From assembly GCA_936440205.1 (NCBI GenBank), contig OW387136.1, positions 49,994,232-50,058,231 of the forward strand: a stretch of DNA of 64,000 nt, read 5' to 3'. The translations under genes were made by a program, and so were the position numbers. The first letter of the stretch is position 1, and each line of letters starts with the position of its first letter. Below, piece by piece: positions 30,860 to 42,293 of the stretch. A model generated the notes under the pieces. That model searched no databases. It was not told the origin of the DNA and worked only from the letters and a program-made list of their open reading frames with translations. Origin of the DNA: Lepidonotus clava (lineage: Eukaryota > Annelida > Polychaeta > Phyllodocida > Polynoidae).

Positions 30860-33165
30860 TTGTGTCCGTCTGGAAACCTCTTATAGTTCAATTACCAGCC
30901 GTCTGGTGGCGACCTGTGTAAACAAGGTCTATGCCCTTACCTGTCTCAGGGACTTTACACTTCTATAGACGTTGTGCAGATAATGTTTGATCCCCAAAAC
31001 TGTGCTGGGCGCCATTTTTTTGATAAATTTAAAATCGCTGTATTTCAAAATTCTAAAATATATAGAACATAAATGTAGGCCAAATTTTTCTCGAACAAAT
31101 TCATAAAATCAAATCAACAATGATTATTTTGCACAATTTATCAGTGTTAGATTTGTCCTATATCCTCGTGGTCAAAGTGACTTAATGGTGTTCATAAAAA
31201 GTGCACAAGTCTGCAAAAGGTCTAGGATCTGAACGCCCTCTTTGACCAGTGGGTGCTTATCTGGCTGCACATTAAAGGCTATACTAGGGGGGGCTAGGGG
31301 TGTATTAGCTACTGGTCTACATTATTCCATGGAGTGAATAGGCCCTTTGCAAATAATAATAACAGTACAACGATATATTAGGGAATCAACGTTACCTTTA
31401 CTCTATCATATATGGGAAAATTAATTTAAAATGAACAAGAGAAACATTTGTTTAACTCCAGTGGAGGGCTCCTTAAGAAGTATTTTTTGTTGCCCAACTT
31501 GCATTATGATTAGTAACAGAGAGTCTGAGAGAAGTACTAGTGGGCAAGCCATTCCAAAAAGAAGAGAAAAGATGTTTCATCGTTTATAACAAATTTGGAT
31601 AGGGGCGTGCACATTTACAAAGAGGTTATTAGTTTCCAAATACCCTACAAATTAGTACACATAGCAGTAGAGTATGTGAACTATGCAAAGACTCCGCCAA
31701 CCGCCGGGGTTTATCTGTAAGCTGTGGATAAGTAGTTGTGGCAGTAATGCCGCATTTCAGGTCTCGTGGTTAGGGCGGTATGAATACTCCGATAGAATGA
31801 GGACTCTGACCGGTATTTTCTTTAGGGTTGTCTTCGAATGAACGTCCATTGATCCCCTCATGTTTACTGTATCTTCACTACGGGTGGTTGCGATATTGTA
31901 TGAAGAATTTCAGAAATAGCCATAATGACTGTCGTTGTCCCTGCAAAAGCCCAATGTCCAATGTCATGCTGTGTTTCACTCTTCAGTTCAAGAAATGGCC
32001 CTTTCACATGCTGTTGTACCATAAAAAGGGCCATGTCGCATGTTGAAATTGTCCTGTCGCACTGTCGAGTTTAAGGGTCTAGAACCATGGCTGTGGTTCG
32101 GGCTGATCCTATCACACGATAGATATCTCTGTGTCTGCCGCATCAGTCTGTGGAACAGGATGGACGCAAAAATGATTTTAGTCAAATCTGATCTGGAATC
32201 AATCACAAGCCATGCAATGGCACATCATTGCTGTTGCAAAATCCACTTTGTGAATCATTCTCATTTCACTAAATTACATTTTCGAGTTGCTTTGAATGCA
32301 TCTGAATGAACCGCATCGCTTCATTCTCATCTCATTATCCCATCTACACACCTCTTACTACATTCAGTTTAAATTAAATTTATCTATAAATTCTATCTGT
32401 ACTGGAAGATGTCGATGTATGTTGAGAAGTACCCTAATGAAAAATAGAAGAAAAAAAAGGAGAGCCTTAATCTGTCAATATTTATTATGCATATTGCATG
32501 CTAAGAGGTGTAGTGTAGGTTGACAGTCTGGCAAGTAGATGAATTTGTGCTTAAATAGTATGCCCTTAGTATCTCCCAAAAAAAACTTCAGTAAATGAAC
32601 GCATTTGGTATGCTTTTAATGTGCACTTGGCATACCTTCTTTATTCATTTAATACACATTGGTTGTGCCTTTCTGTGTCTTCAGTATGTGTTTAGTATGT
32701 ACCATTTAGCATACCTTTGGAACTTCTCTATTGTAATTTTGGTCTAATATTATACTCTTTATACACTACTTTATTGTGCATATGGGAAAGGAATCAAAAA
32801 AGACATTTACCTTTGATAGGTCAACTGCTCTGTCTCAGGGTATAGCCTACCACTTATGACAAGCACCTACTGATGTCCAATGTTTCCATTTAGATGGCAT
32901 TTCTGAGGAGTATGTTATGATACCATGGAAATCCAACCCTACACTTCTCTTAAAAAGCATTTGATTTATCATAATTTGTCTTTTCGACTTTTAAGACACC
33001 ATTAGGCCAAGCCTTCTTGGTAAGTCTCAGTTATCAAGAAGACGCAATCTTTATGACTCTACACAAAGGATCATATCAATAGAGGAACGAGCCCCCACAA
33101 AAAGCAGTATCAGAGGAGCATTAATCTGTATTAAAGTACCTCCCTACTTCCATTAGTAGGGAAAG
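30860..33165. other. Interval with no supported gene
   Basis: The segment at 31985-32070 has CATGTCGCATG-type words also seen at 5880 and 45080. Short open frames at 31828-32523 on both strands lack coding character. The rest appears unique and AT-rich. Confidence 0.3.
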
Positions 33166-33170
33166 TGCCC

Positions 33171-33578
33171 GGGGGGGGGGGGGGGGGCACTTGGACTTGA
33201 AAAGGTACCCACTGCCAAACTAACCCGCAAAGCTGAGGCGGTGTAGGTCAAAATTGAGGGGCGGTCAACCACTTTTTAGCCAAAAAGGGGGGCGGTGAAA
33301 TACATATTATATAGAACGATGTACTTGAAACTTAGCTTTAGTGCCACCTTAGGTCACAAAACATCTAATAGATTGTATCAGAAGTTTTCCTAGGTAGTTT
33401 TGGTGATATTTATTTAATTTCTGTTATTGACACAACCTGATTTTGTGGGGTGGTGATCTGTTCCCCCCCAAATAGGGGGGTGATCAACTAAAATTCAGGA
33501 ACAGTCAGTCACGAAAAGTGGGGGGCAGTAGTTTGGCAGTGTGTAGTAACCTTCAAAGAGTCAGTGCCCCCCCCCCCT
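33171..33578. mobile_element. Family I element, copy I2, complete
   Basis: The left end is a G-run then GCACTTGGACTTGAAAAGG and TACCCACTGCCAAACT. The right end is AGTTTGGCAGTGTGTAGTAA, CCTTCAAAGAGTCAGTGC and a C-run. The ends are inverted over about 45 bp, with the homopolymer as the outermost part. A mirrored 'ggggcggtcaaccac' and 'gtgatcaactaaaatt' lie inside. No coding capacity is seen. Confidence 0.75.
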
Positions 33579-33683
33579 TCCCTGGGGGTAAGTGGCTTTC
33601 ATAGTAAGGGTAATCTGTGTCAGTGAGTGGAGCCCTTTCATGTACCCCCATAACACCAGGCCATGGTGCCCCCACTCCTACAG

Positions 33684-33758
33684 TGTTAAGAGCAGCTCCG
33701 AGCAGCTTGCGAAGGTCCTCGAGCTACTGTATGAGAGGTCCATGAGGAATGGCTTAGG
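33684..33758 (+). CDS. Candidate 75-bp exon (phase 2 to 2)
   Basis: It is preceded by GGTGCCCCCACTCCTACAG, a good acceptor, and followed by TTAGG|GTGGGAGT, a moderate donor. The frame reads VKSSSEQLAKVLELLYER followed by SMRNGLG, a charged amphipathic sequence likely to form a helix. The length is a multiple of three and both boundaries are in phase 2. It fits the phase of the exon ending at 14373, though nearly 20 kb separates them. I do not recognise the protein. The open frame extends to both sides, so the edges depend on the splice sites. Confidence 0.4.
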
Positions 33759-34012
33759 GTGGGAGTGGGGATGGAGAATGGAAGGATGATGATGACTGGG
33801 CTTTTTTGTCTGCTCAGCAGTATTTCAGCTATATCAGGACAAGCTCACGTTTTTGGGAGTACGCCTCTTGTTATATTCATATACATGTAGCTATTGGTTG
33901 GGACTCCCTCAATCAGTAATGTCTTAGGTCATCTAATTTGTCTTTGTTCTCAATAACTGGTTACACAATGTCATGTTCAGCAATCTGACAGGTTGGGCGT
34001 TTGATGGAAACA

Positions 34013-34695
34013 ACCAGGATGATTGGAACTGAGGGTAGGCCTATAGGCCACCCCCTATAGGCTCAGACAGCCAGGGTGATTGGAACTGAGGGTAGGCCTA
34101 TAGGCCACCCCCTATAGGCTCAGACAACCAGGGTGATTGGAACTGAGGGTAGGCCTATAGGCCACCCCCTATAGGCTCAGACAGCCAGGGTGATTGGAAC
34201 TGAGGGTAGGCCTATAGGCCACCCCCTATAGGCTCAGACAGCCAGGGTGATTGGAACTGAGGGTAGGCCTATAGACGACCCCCTATAGGCTCAGACAGCC
34301 AGGGTGATTGGAACTGAGGGTAGGCCTATAGGCCACCCCCTATAGGCTCAGACAACCAGGGTGATTGGAACTGAGGGTAGGCCTATAGGCCACCCCCTAT
34401 AGGCTCAGACACCCAGGGTGATTGTAACTGAGGGTAGGCCTATAGGCCACCCCCTATAGGCTCAGACACCCAGGGTGATTGGAACTGAGGGTAGACTTAT
34501 AGGCGAACTCCTTATAGGCTCAGACAGCCAGGGTGATTGGAACTGAGGGTAGACTTATAGGCGAACTCCTTATATGCTCAGACAGCCAGGGTGATTGGAA
34601 CTGAGGGTAGACTTATAGGCGAACTCCTTATAGGCTCAGACAGCCAGGGTGATTGGAACTGAGGGTAGACTTATAGGCGAACTCCTTATAGGCTT
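34013..34695 (+). repeat. Minisatellite of 12 units in two blocks (57 bp x 8, 58 bp x 4)
   Basis: Units share CAGGGTGATTGGAACTGAGG. The first eight continue GTAGGCCTATAGGCCACCCC and CTATAGGCTCAGAC (57 bp). The last four continue GTAGACTTATAGGCGAACTC and CTTATAGGCTCAGAC (58 bp). The switch between types is abrupt and each block is internally nearly identical, so the blocks amplified separately. Each unit contains the palindromes AGGCCTATAGGCC and CCTATAGG. Confidence 0.95.
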
Positions 34696-34719
34696 AGATG
34701 GTCGATGCTGGATTGTAAA

Positions 34720-35004
34720 GGCTTGCATACAGGCATAGAAAATATTGGACGGAGTTTAGATATTACGTCCCCTTGTTGACAAAATAAAAAAAATAGATCT
34801 ATACTTTGTTGTATCATGTTGTATCGTACTCATTGGTCACTCGCAATGCTCTCTTAATTTTAAACAGAAAGATTGGCACACTGTGGTATGACTTACCTTG
34901 TTGAATAGTTATCCATATATTCAACTATTGTACGGTAAGCCTACTAGGAATCGAGAGGTCAATTTATAGAAGTCCAACGTAAAATAATTAACATTATAGA
35001 GACT
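34720..35004. other. AT-rich spacer, nothing seen
   Basis: No repeat, exon or regulatory cluster can be supported here. Confidence 0.3.
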
Positions 35005-35028
35005 ATGGGTGCCAGATACACAAATAAA

Positions 35029-35253
35029 ATCTTCAAGCCAAATGGGTGGAAACCCAAGGAGACCGTCTCCCTCTGGAATGCCATGGCTCTTCCCGGAAGT
35101 CCGGAATATCCTCAGTCCAAACAGGACATCCGGTTTGAGCTCCGAATGAACTGGTCACCCAGAAACCTATTCTATTTGGTGGCCGAGTGCGCTCAGCCCG
35201 GGGGCGCGGGCGGGGCTCGGGAAGTGCGGACCATGCCCCATCTCCGTGTTTAG
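35029..35253 (+). CDS. Candidate coding segment, function unknown
   Basis: An open frame rich in G/C third positions reads KPKETVSLWNAMALPG, then SPEYPQSKQDIRFELRMNW and SPRNLFYLVAECAQPG before a low-complexity end and stop. It stands out from the AT-rich flanks and looks coding in composition. No acceptor or donor is compelling, and no homologue comes to mind. The same DNA contains TTCCCGGAA (STAT-type) and CCGGAAGT (ETS-type) near 35090, so a regulatory island is the main alternative. Confidence 0.25.
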   Translation: MFKPNGWKPKETVSLWNAMALPGSPEYPQSKQDIRFELRMNWSPRNLFYLVAECAQPGGAGGAREVRTMPHLRV

Positions 35254-35299
35254 GCCAGAGGCAGGGGCCGGTCAACCTAGGCATTGACCACCTGGACCT

Positions 35300-36035
35300 A
35301 CAGGAACACACTTGTAACTGTTCAGGGTGCTACGTATATAACGAGTTATAGACTAAAATATATTAATTTATGCTGATTTAGATTTCTTAAAAGTATCTTG
35401 GTATTAAGGACAATGAAATCAATGGTTAAGCCTTGCTTTTTAAATGTCAATATCTGCTATCATACATGGTAAATATTGATTTTTCTTTAATATAATACTT
35501 CTAAAGCCATGAGAAAAGCCAGGTAAAAAAATATAAGAAGATATAAGATATCTAAGATATTGGTCATTCAAAATCTTGTTGAACAGTTGATTGTACCTTT
35601 AACTCGGACTGGGGGAAAAGTCATCATGTCAATGTTATCATGGAAAGCCTTGTTAAATAGCTGTTTTAAAGACTAATGTACTTTGCCTCTTCCATTCCCC
35701 TTAGCAAACTCAACTGTGGTCATGCCTAAGTAAAAGAGGGTACAATTATACTTTGGTCAGGATTATGTAAATATAGCTTCAAAAAAAGAACTTGAAAAAG
35801 ACCCGGGTATATGTAAATTCGGCGACCATCCCTGTTGGCCACAAGTATATGGAAAGAATCTGACACTGTTTGAGATATCTGAGTAGGTATTCGTACAGTT
35901 TGCCTACACCCCCCTCCCCCCCCCCCCGCCATGTTGAGTTAACTAATTGGGCAGGGCGTGTGTAGGGACGGTCCGAACATCGTATTGATTCTGTAAACAA
36001 ACATGTGCTGGGAGAGTGATGGGCCGAGCAGCTCG
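35300..36035. other. Interval with no supported gene
   Basis: AT-rich, with a C-run at about 35910-35927 and a G-run at 36037-36048. Open frames on the minus strand cross the C-run and are not convincing. Confidence 0.3.
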
Positions 36036-36063
36036 GGGGGGGGGGGGGAGGGGGGTTGACTCA

Positions 36064-36590
36064 CAGGGTACCAATGGAGGGCTTAAAATGTCTTAAAGTT
36101 ACTGTATTGGGGTTTGACTTTCATAAGGGTATCTAAAAAGGGCATATTCGGGGCTCAAATGTCCTACTTTAGGCCCGGACTTTAGCTCAAATTGCATTTA
36201 TTACGACATGTAACTCTTCTTTCTGTCATATCTATCCTACCTCGTTTTGGAATAAAGTGAAAATATTTGAAAAGAAGAGAAAAAGGGAAGAAAAGGTTTG
36301 TCTTTTAAAGGGGTATTAGAAAAGTCTCACATTGGGCTCAAATGTTTTAATAATGTCTTTCTTTAGGCCAATCCGCATTTACAAGGTTTTCTTTTTTTTT
36401 CTGTCATATCATATCAATCGTACCTCCTTTTGGTATAAAATGAAGACGTTAAAAAAGAAGGGGCAAAAAGAGGGAAAAACGTTAACTTTAAAATGTCCTG
36501 AAAGTTGTTACCCTGTTACCCTAAGATGTAATATAAAGGCCCTATTTGGGGTTTATTTGAATGAATGGGAAAGCGTGCACGGGCACCCTG
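36064..36590. mobile_element. hAT-like element with an internal direct duplication
   Basis: The left end CAGGGTACCAATGG and right end GCACGGGCACCCTG are inverted and resemble family H ends. Two copies of a unit of about 210 bp, each with 'gggctcaaatgt', 'ctttaggcc', 'tttctgtcatatc' and 'aaaagaag', lie in tandem inside. A 148-codon open frame over the second unit is repeat sequence. Confidence 0.55.
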
Positions 36591-36728
36591 GATTTAAGAC
36601 TTGGAGATTCCCTCATTGTCGCTGTTCTGTCCTCCGTACCCCCCCCCCCCCCCGCCCCACCCCCACCCCTCCCCCAGGGCGGGTAGGTTCACACGGGTTG
36701 TCAAGGAGACGAGACCGGAGAAGGCACA

Positions 36729-36764
36729 AGGTCATCGAAGGTCATTTCTTAAGTTTTAAGGTCA
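36729..36764 (+). promoter_or_regulatory. DR4-like nuclear-receptor element plus third half-site
   Basis: AGGTCATCGAAGGTCA (36729-36744) is a perfect direct repeat of AGGTCA spaced by four bases. A third AGGTCA lies at 36759-36764. DR4 is the spacing used by thyroid-hormone and LXR-type receptor heterodimers with RXR. It follows a C-rich tract in GC-rich DNA. No associated gene start is visible. Confidence 0.4.
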
Positions 36765-37339
36765 CACAAAGGGTTTGAGAATAGTGATTTGTTTTCTTAG
36801 ACCTCCTTAGAGGGTTATATATGATGTCTTTGTAACCGTGGGGGAAATATTGAAGCATTCCTAAAGCAAGAGTTAGTTGTATATCCAATCCCGAGTATCC
36901 AATACGCTATGGTTTTGTCTATATGGGCCCCGGGTGCCACCTTATCCAAAAAAAAACATTAGTTCAAATATTTGAGTGCAAAAATAAAAATAAAAAATAA
37001 AAATAAAGAAAAGGAAAAAAAAATAAAAGGAAAGGAAAAACAAAAACGTTCACTTCAGGGATTCGACCTTGTCACCCAAGGTATGCTAGAAATCTTCCTT
37101 TTGACAGTGCAGAAACTCCAGAAACTATCTCAAATGGGAGATAATATGAGGTGTAGTGCCTGATTTCCCAGGCGGTTTGTAGAAGGGGTACTTAAAACCC
37201 CCTCAGACCAACAAAAGATGACATGTGTGGACGTGGGGCTGTCACTGTGACGTGTTTATTTTCCAACCCGGGGCGTGATAAGGTTACGCCATGTCCTGAC
37301 ATCTGGCGGCAGGAATCTCAACTATCGTGTTCTCTACAG

Positions 37340-37431
37340 GTGCCTCCCGCCGTCCGAGGTACAGGGGCCAGTATGTCCGTATCCGGGTAGACCCCCTCAG
37401 CAGCCTTTAAGAGATCCTCAGCATGAAGAGG
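37340..37431 (+). CDS. Candidate 92-bp exon, proline-rich
   Basis: It is preceded by TCGTGTTCTCTACAG, a good acceptor, and followed by GAAGAGG|GTGAAT. After one base that completes a codon, the frame reads CLPPSEVQGPVCPYPG then RPPQQPLRDPQHEEG and stays open to the donor, with a stop two codons beyond. It starts in phase 2 and ends in phase 1, matching its neighbours in the proposed chain. The other strand is also open here (for example AAEGVYPDTDILAPVPRT), so strand is not certain. Confidence 0.3.
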
Positions 37432-37901
37432 GTGAATAACTATAAATTGCATATATATATATATATTTATAAACTCACTGATGTGGGAGTTGTTTTTTTT
37501 AAATACCAAGCAATATCACTAGTAATCCCTACTCTGTGTATTGTCTTCATCGCTGTGCTACAGCCATACAACATATGTTATGATCCTAGGCTCATAAACT
37601 AATTCTTAACACCTCACCCCGGAGAAAATACCCGACACCAGTTACGAATATGATGGGCAATGCCTTTCGTTTCGATAGCTCACCATTTCCCGGGTGATGA
37701 ACAGACGGAGTATAAATTGATCTACCTCACTGTTTGGACGACGGCCCCCTGACGGCCCTTATGGCCGAGGTGACGGCCTGCAAAGGACCCCCGGTAGGGG
37801 AACTTCCATGAAGTACACGTGGGCACATTTTTCAAAATCCACCCCCACCTTGGTGTGTATGCACTTACTGGAAGGACCCCACTCCGCTCACTTTAATTTA
37901 T

Positions 37902-38215
37902 ACAGGGTCCCCAGAGCACAGAGAAAACCGAAAATGGGAAAAGAAATTCCCAGACGGGGAAAGCATAGGGAATTTACAAATTTTACCAAAACACAGGGAA
38001 TTTCATTTAAAAAAACACAGGGAATTGCAGTTGGCCCAATTTGGAATTCCTGATTCTCAAAGGATTTGACTTCTTGTTGTTGGGTCATCCACATTTTTTC
38101 TGCACACGAAGACTTTTAGATTTTAACAACTTGCTGGACAAGACACATGGAAAAAATCCCACAAGACAAGGAAAACACAGGGAATCTGAAAATGAAATTT
38201 AAGTGGGGACTCTGT
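37902..38215. mobile_element. Family F MITE, copy 2
   Basis: It begins CAGGGTCCCCAGAGCACAG and ends AGTGGGGACTCTG, with the family interior (ACACAGGGAATTTCATTT and 'gatttgacttcttgttgttg'). The terminal bases differ from copies 1 and 3 but keep the inverted pattern. Confidence 0.65.
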
Positions 38216-38229
38216 TTATAGGTGTGGAA

Positions 38230-39025
38230 CTAGTCAGCAGGCTTACCGGTAATGTTGTTTAACAGGGACTTTAGTCAGTCGTCATTTCTTCAAAGGAATA
38301 TTTATGGGGTTTGGTTGGTCCACTGGATAGCCCGTGGGACTTCTGGTAATTTCTCTAATTTATTACACATGCTACTCATAGAACTCTCTATCATGAAGTC
38401 CGTCTTAGTCGGCGTAGTAGAGAGATCTGATAAATTTATCTGTGTACACATACATGCATTCCATTTTTGGTAACGGGTGGGCTACTGGAAGGGAACGTTA
38501 TCATAATGAGCTCAAATAAATATAAATAATAGTTATGTGATAGGTCTGTCCGAAGATGTTAGCTGGACCTACCGCTCCCGTAGGCCTAATTGTTTATACA
38601 CACAAAATAATGAGTTTGACAGTGTAATATCGCGGGTAATAGGTATCTTTTGATCTCCTTTTCATCTTCCTCCCTCACCTCTTTACGTCATTTCCCCGCT
38701 TGTAGTTGCCGCCTTTCCCTTCCCTTTGACATTGAGCACTATCGCCGTCAGGACCCAGAACGAGAAACCAGAATCCGTATTTTACAAACAACGACCTCCC
38801 CTGGCGCGGTTCCGTTTGCCCGACTTCAAAGGCCGCGTTTTGACGCAACCCCAAACATTTACCTTGGGTCGGGCGTCTGCGGCTAACCTGCAGGTCGGCG
38901 GTGTACAGAATGTTGGTGTGGCCGGGCGTGTCGGGGGGCTTGGCTGCAGGACCATCAAAGGAACCTCGTCAAAACAATAGATCTCACGTCTGTGATGCGA
39001 GGGGCCGACACTTACCTCCCCTGGA
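38230..39025. other. Interval with an exon-like GC-rich part at 38750-38895, unassigned
   Basis: The part after CCTTTGACATTGAGCACTAT and CGCCGTCAG is open in two + frames and GC-rich. One frame includes PPLARFRLPDFKGRVLTQPQ. There is no good donor, and the frames cannot be told apart. It may be a small exon or simply CG-rich DNA. Confidence 0.2.
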
Positions 39026-39032
39026 GGGTGTA

Positions 39033-39975
39033 GGGAGGGGGCACTTGGGTCTGAAACCATTCCCAAATAGACATGCAAAATTCAACCTTTGCAGTCAGCC
39101 ACCTTTTAGGGGAAAAAATCACGGGACAGTGAAAAACTTCCAAATGACAAAATAGTATGAATAACCTGAAACTGATTTTTGTCGATTTAATGGTATTCAG
39201 ACACTCTTATTTTGGGCAGTGGTGATGAAAGCTTGCACATAAGTGCAGCATAATTATATTTCAATGGACTCAATTCAGCCTATTATTCACAACTTGCACT
39301 ATCAATATAAGCAAATTCACCGGAAAATTCCTAGTTATTACACAGTTATGGGCCATTAAAAAACTTGTATTCTATTTCATTTTTTAAGGGAAATCCCCTA
39401 ATTTATGACGTAGCAAGGGGAGTTCTTGGGGAATCCCATCTGCCCTTAGAAGGGAATCCCCATCCTTTTAGAATGTGTAATAAGAATTATGCTCAATTTT
39501 CTAAATTATATATATTTGGCCCAATGCAACTCATGATAAATTAGAATTTCTATCCATCTACAATCATTCATTAATCAGAGAATCCCAAAATAGATTTAGA
39601 AGGAATTCCCATAGCTGTGACGTAGCAAGGGGAGTACTGGGAAGCCCAGCAGTCAGGGAATTCCCAGAATTAAATTACTTTCCTGGATAAATCTCTAAAA
39701 CCTTAATATTTTCAAGTTTTTAATTTTGAAGTCTCTTTAGAATACCTAGATCAACTTAATTACACAAAAACATGCACTTCCTGAATTTATGTGCAAGCTT
39801 TCCTTTAACCGCCCCTCTCCCCACCACCAAAAAAAGAAAAAAAAAACTTATTTTAAGTAAATAAATGAAACTAGGTAACGGCTAACTAACATTCAGGATT
39901 GGTCAGTCATGATAAGTAACGGCTTTAGTTTAGTGTGGGTGGGAACCTTCAAAGTGTCAGTGCCCTCCCCCCTTC
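39033..39975. mobile_element. Family I element, copy I3, carrying another element
   Basis: The left end GGGGGCACTTGGGTCTGAAA and right end AACCTTCAAAGTGTCAGTGC with C-rich tail match family I. It is about 940 bp against about 410 in I2 and I4 because a second inverted-repeat element lies inside (39227-39802). Confidence 0.65.
39227..39802. mobile_element. MITE nested in family I, perfect 16-bp ends
   Basis: GAAAGCTTGCACATAA (39227-39242) is exactly inverted at 39787-39802. The family I words interrupted by it resume on each side ('cagtggtgat' before, 'aaccgcccc' after). Inside, TGACGTAGCAAGGGGAG is repeated at about 39406 and 39618. Confidence 0.75.
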
Positions 39976-39999
39976 CCCCGTCCCAACATTAACCCCCTC

Positions 40000-40690
40000 C
40001 CCCCCATTAACCAATCTAGTGGGACTACACGCTGGCAGCGGCGACTAAATATTGGGAGGTAAGGGTGGGAGGGGCGAGGGGGGCGTTGAGTTGCTCTATC
40101 AGCACCTGCTAGTAGGTATAAAGATCCCATGCTACGCTCAAGTAAAGTATCTACGTTTAATATTCGTTAAATTCACCTTGTTTTAATTGTTCCGTTTTGT
40201 ACTTATTTAAAACAAATATTCTTATGTTTGTCAAGAAATCAAGATTTCCTCCGATCCGATCTAGTTAAAGTTACTGGGATAACAACGAAGAATCACCTTT
40301 TGCTGGATTGAAACTACTTGCACTGAAATAATTAAATGAAAAACACATTTTGGGGAAACCGAATTATTAGGTTTGGCAGGTTTGATTGTAGGTCCACAAA
40401 ATTAAGTTTTCTATGTGAGAATTCGGATGATTAATCGGACCGTTCAACATGCTTCTATAATTTAAAACAAGCACTTCAGATTTAGCACAATAGGAACATT
40501 TTCAATGCCACAACTGATAAGATTCAGAAAAGTTTATATGTTGGTGGAAAACATTACTAAACGATAAATTGGAAGGTCTTTTGTCATTTGGTTGATAAGA
40601 GATAGACTGATGTCCTGTCTATTCTATAGGCGACAAGGTCTCCCCCTATATTATAGTATTGCCAGCATGTGGATGATATAAATAATCCTT

Positions 40691-40730
<40 letters not shown>

Positions 40731-40960
40731 TTCAGCCTCCTCCAAAGAAACTATAGCTTAAATTGCACTTTCTATGGTGAATATGAATAATCCCTTCTGC
40801 AATATGGTTTACACAAAATCAATACACCCCCTCAGATGCCGATCTATATATACGTTTCAGATGGTATTTGTTGTTCATTTCTTTAAGCACAGGATCTTTC
40901 CTTCCGGTCCGCCTGTCATATCAATTAAAGGCCCGTATGTTGGCAGTACATCCTAGGTGG
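40000..40960. other. AT-rich interval with (TA)n at 40695-40728
   Basis: A pure TA dinucleotide run of about 34 bp is the main structure. No exon is supported. Confidence 0.4.
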
Positions 40961-40963
40961 GAA

Positions 40964-40987
40964 CGCATGCGCATTCAGAACCAATCG
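40964..40987. promoter_or_regulatory. NRF1-like site beside a CCAAT motif
   Basis: CGCATGCGCA (40964-40973) matches the core of the NRF1 palindrome (GCGCATGCGC), and ACCAATCG follows at 40980-40987. Such pairs are common in promoters of housekeeping genes. No gene start can be assigned. Confidence 0.3.
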
Positions 40988-41434
40988 CAACAAAGGGCTT
41001 AAAATATCCATATCTATAACTATAACTAGTCAATAGATTTGCCGTTTACTCTGAACGTTTTATCATCGTTCTGTACATATTTTATTAAGAGTAAACGTAT
41101 ATAGATCTATGTAGATGTGGGTGTCAGATACACTATACGGAAATAATTCATATTCAAAATGTCTGCAATCGAGTGTACATCATTCTATTTGACAAACTGT
41201 CCATATATGGTTGAGTCACAAACGTAAAACTCTGAAGGGGGGAGGGGACAAAAAAAGCTGTAAAGAAAAAAATAGATTTATAGTATGTCAGAACCATTGG
41301 TTTGCAGCTGGATATCTCCCTGACCACGACTGACACATTTTAAATGATGTGTCACAAAAAATCACCCCGCCTGTCATACTGTAAAGGTGGCGTCTTCCCG
41401 CCTCATAGGACCTGTCAGGACGCCTGGCCCAGCC

Positions 41435-41557
41435 TATAAATCGACCCCCTCCTCCGTCCTATTCCCCTTGGCCCTATTGCTTTACGTTTTTGACGGGAGA
41501 AGAAACTCGGGGGAAGAGTTGGAAATGAAGTGGGCTGACATACGTCACCTGACGTCA
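41435..41557 (+). promoter_or_regulatory. TATA box with downstream CRE pair
   Basis: CCTATAAATCG (TATA at 41435-41441) sits in GC-rich DNA. TACGTCA (about 41541) and the full CRE TGACGTCA (41550-41557) lie downstream. An 88-codon open frame spans 41387-41653 but starts upstream of the TATA and has no recognisable domain, so I read the block as regulatory first. TCAAGGTCA near 41629 is an NR5A/ERR-type half-site. Confidence 0.35.
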
Positions 41558-41838
41558 CTGAGCTGGTTCCCCGCAGTGTCTATTGGTGAAGGCATCGAGA
41601 TGCTAGAAACCAGCGGTGAGAACTGGTTCAAGGTCAAGCAAAGGACCTTTTGATATTAACTGTCTATCAATATTGCATGAAAGTCAGGAGAACTGAAAAT
41701 ATCAAATATTCGGTAGTAGATATAAATCACCAAAAAAAAAGCGAGATAATTTCCACTGCCTTTTCTTTTCGCATGATTATCATGTAATTGCAGATGCTTT
41801 TCCCTAACTTTTAGGGATGCCCTTTTCTATACATATGC

Positions 41839-42011
41839 CAGTGTTGGATCCAGGGGGGGGGGCAAAAGGGGCAATTGCCCCCGCTAGACCAAAAATGAAC
41901 TCTCGTAGTTTTGACAAATCTGAGGTAAATTTTGCAAGGTAAATCATGGGGGGTGGGGGGCAGATACCTTCCCCCCCCCCCTATAGAAGACAGGCCCTGG
42001 ATCCGCCCCTG
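41839..42011. mobile_element. Family J element with 7-bp duplication
   Basis: It begins CAGTGTTGGATCCAGG and ends CCTGGATCCGCCCCTG, a near-perfect inverted pair of about 16 bp. CATATGC lies directly outside both ends (41832-41838 and 42012-42018). The interior has a G-run and a C-run and no gene. Confidence 0.8.
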
Positions 42012-42293
42012 CATATGCAATAAAACAATTAATATTTAGAATAAAAGACTATTTGAGTCCTGCCATAGGGAAGGCGTTGGAGGCGCAAGGAAGTCCTGTA
42101 TTGCTAAGCTATGCATATCCCTGATTACTGTGCATGACGTATGGTCATAAAAGTATGGGGAAGGGTGTGGCGATGTCGGTAGGGATACCTCGGTAGGCTT
42201 TTGGTAAGCAAACTAAACATGTACCTGATTTCCATTGCCATCGGGTTTTGAATGCATATGGGAGGGCGTGGGCAGTGTCGGTAAGTTTTCAGT

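Noticed and set aside
34013-34695. CRISPR-like array
   Set aside because: The whole 57/58-bp unit repeats, with no variable spacer.
36332-36778. 148-codon open frame
   Set aside because: It overlaps an internally duplicated hAT-like element and then a C-run.
38726-38980. Exon from open frames at 38726-38980
   Set aside because: Two + frames and the minus strand are all open and no donor fits, so coding cannot be claimed.
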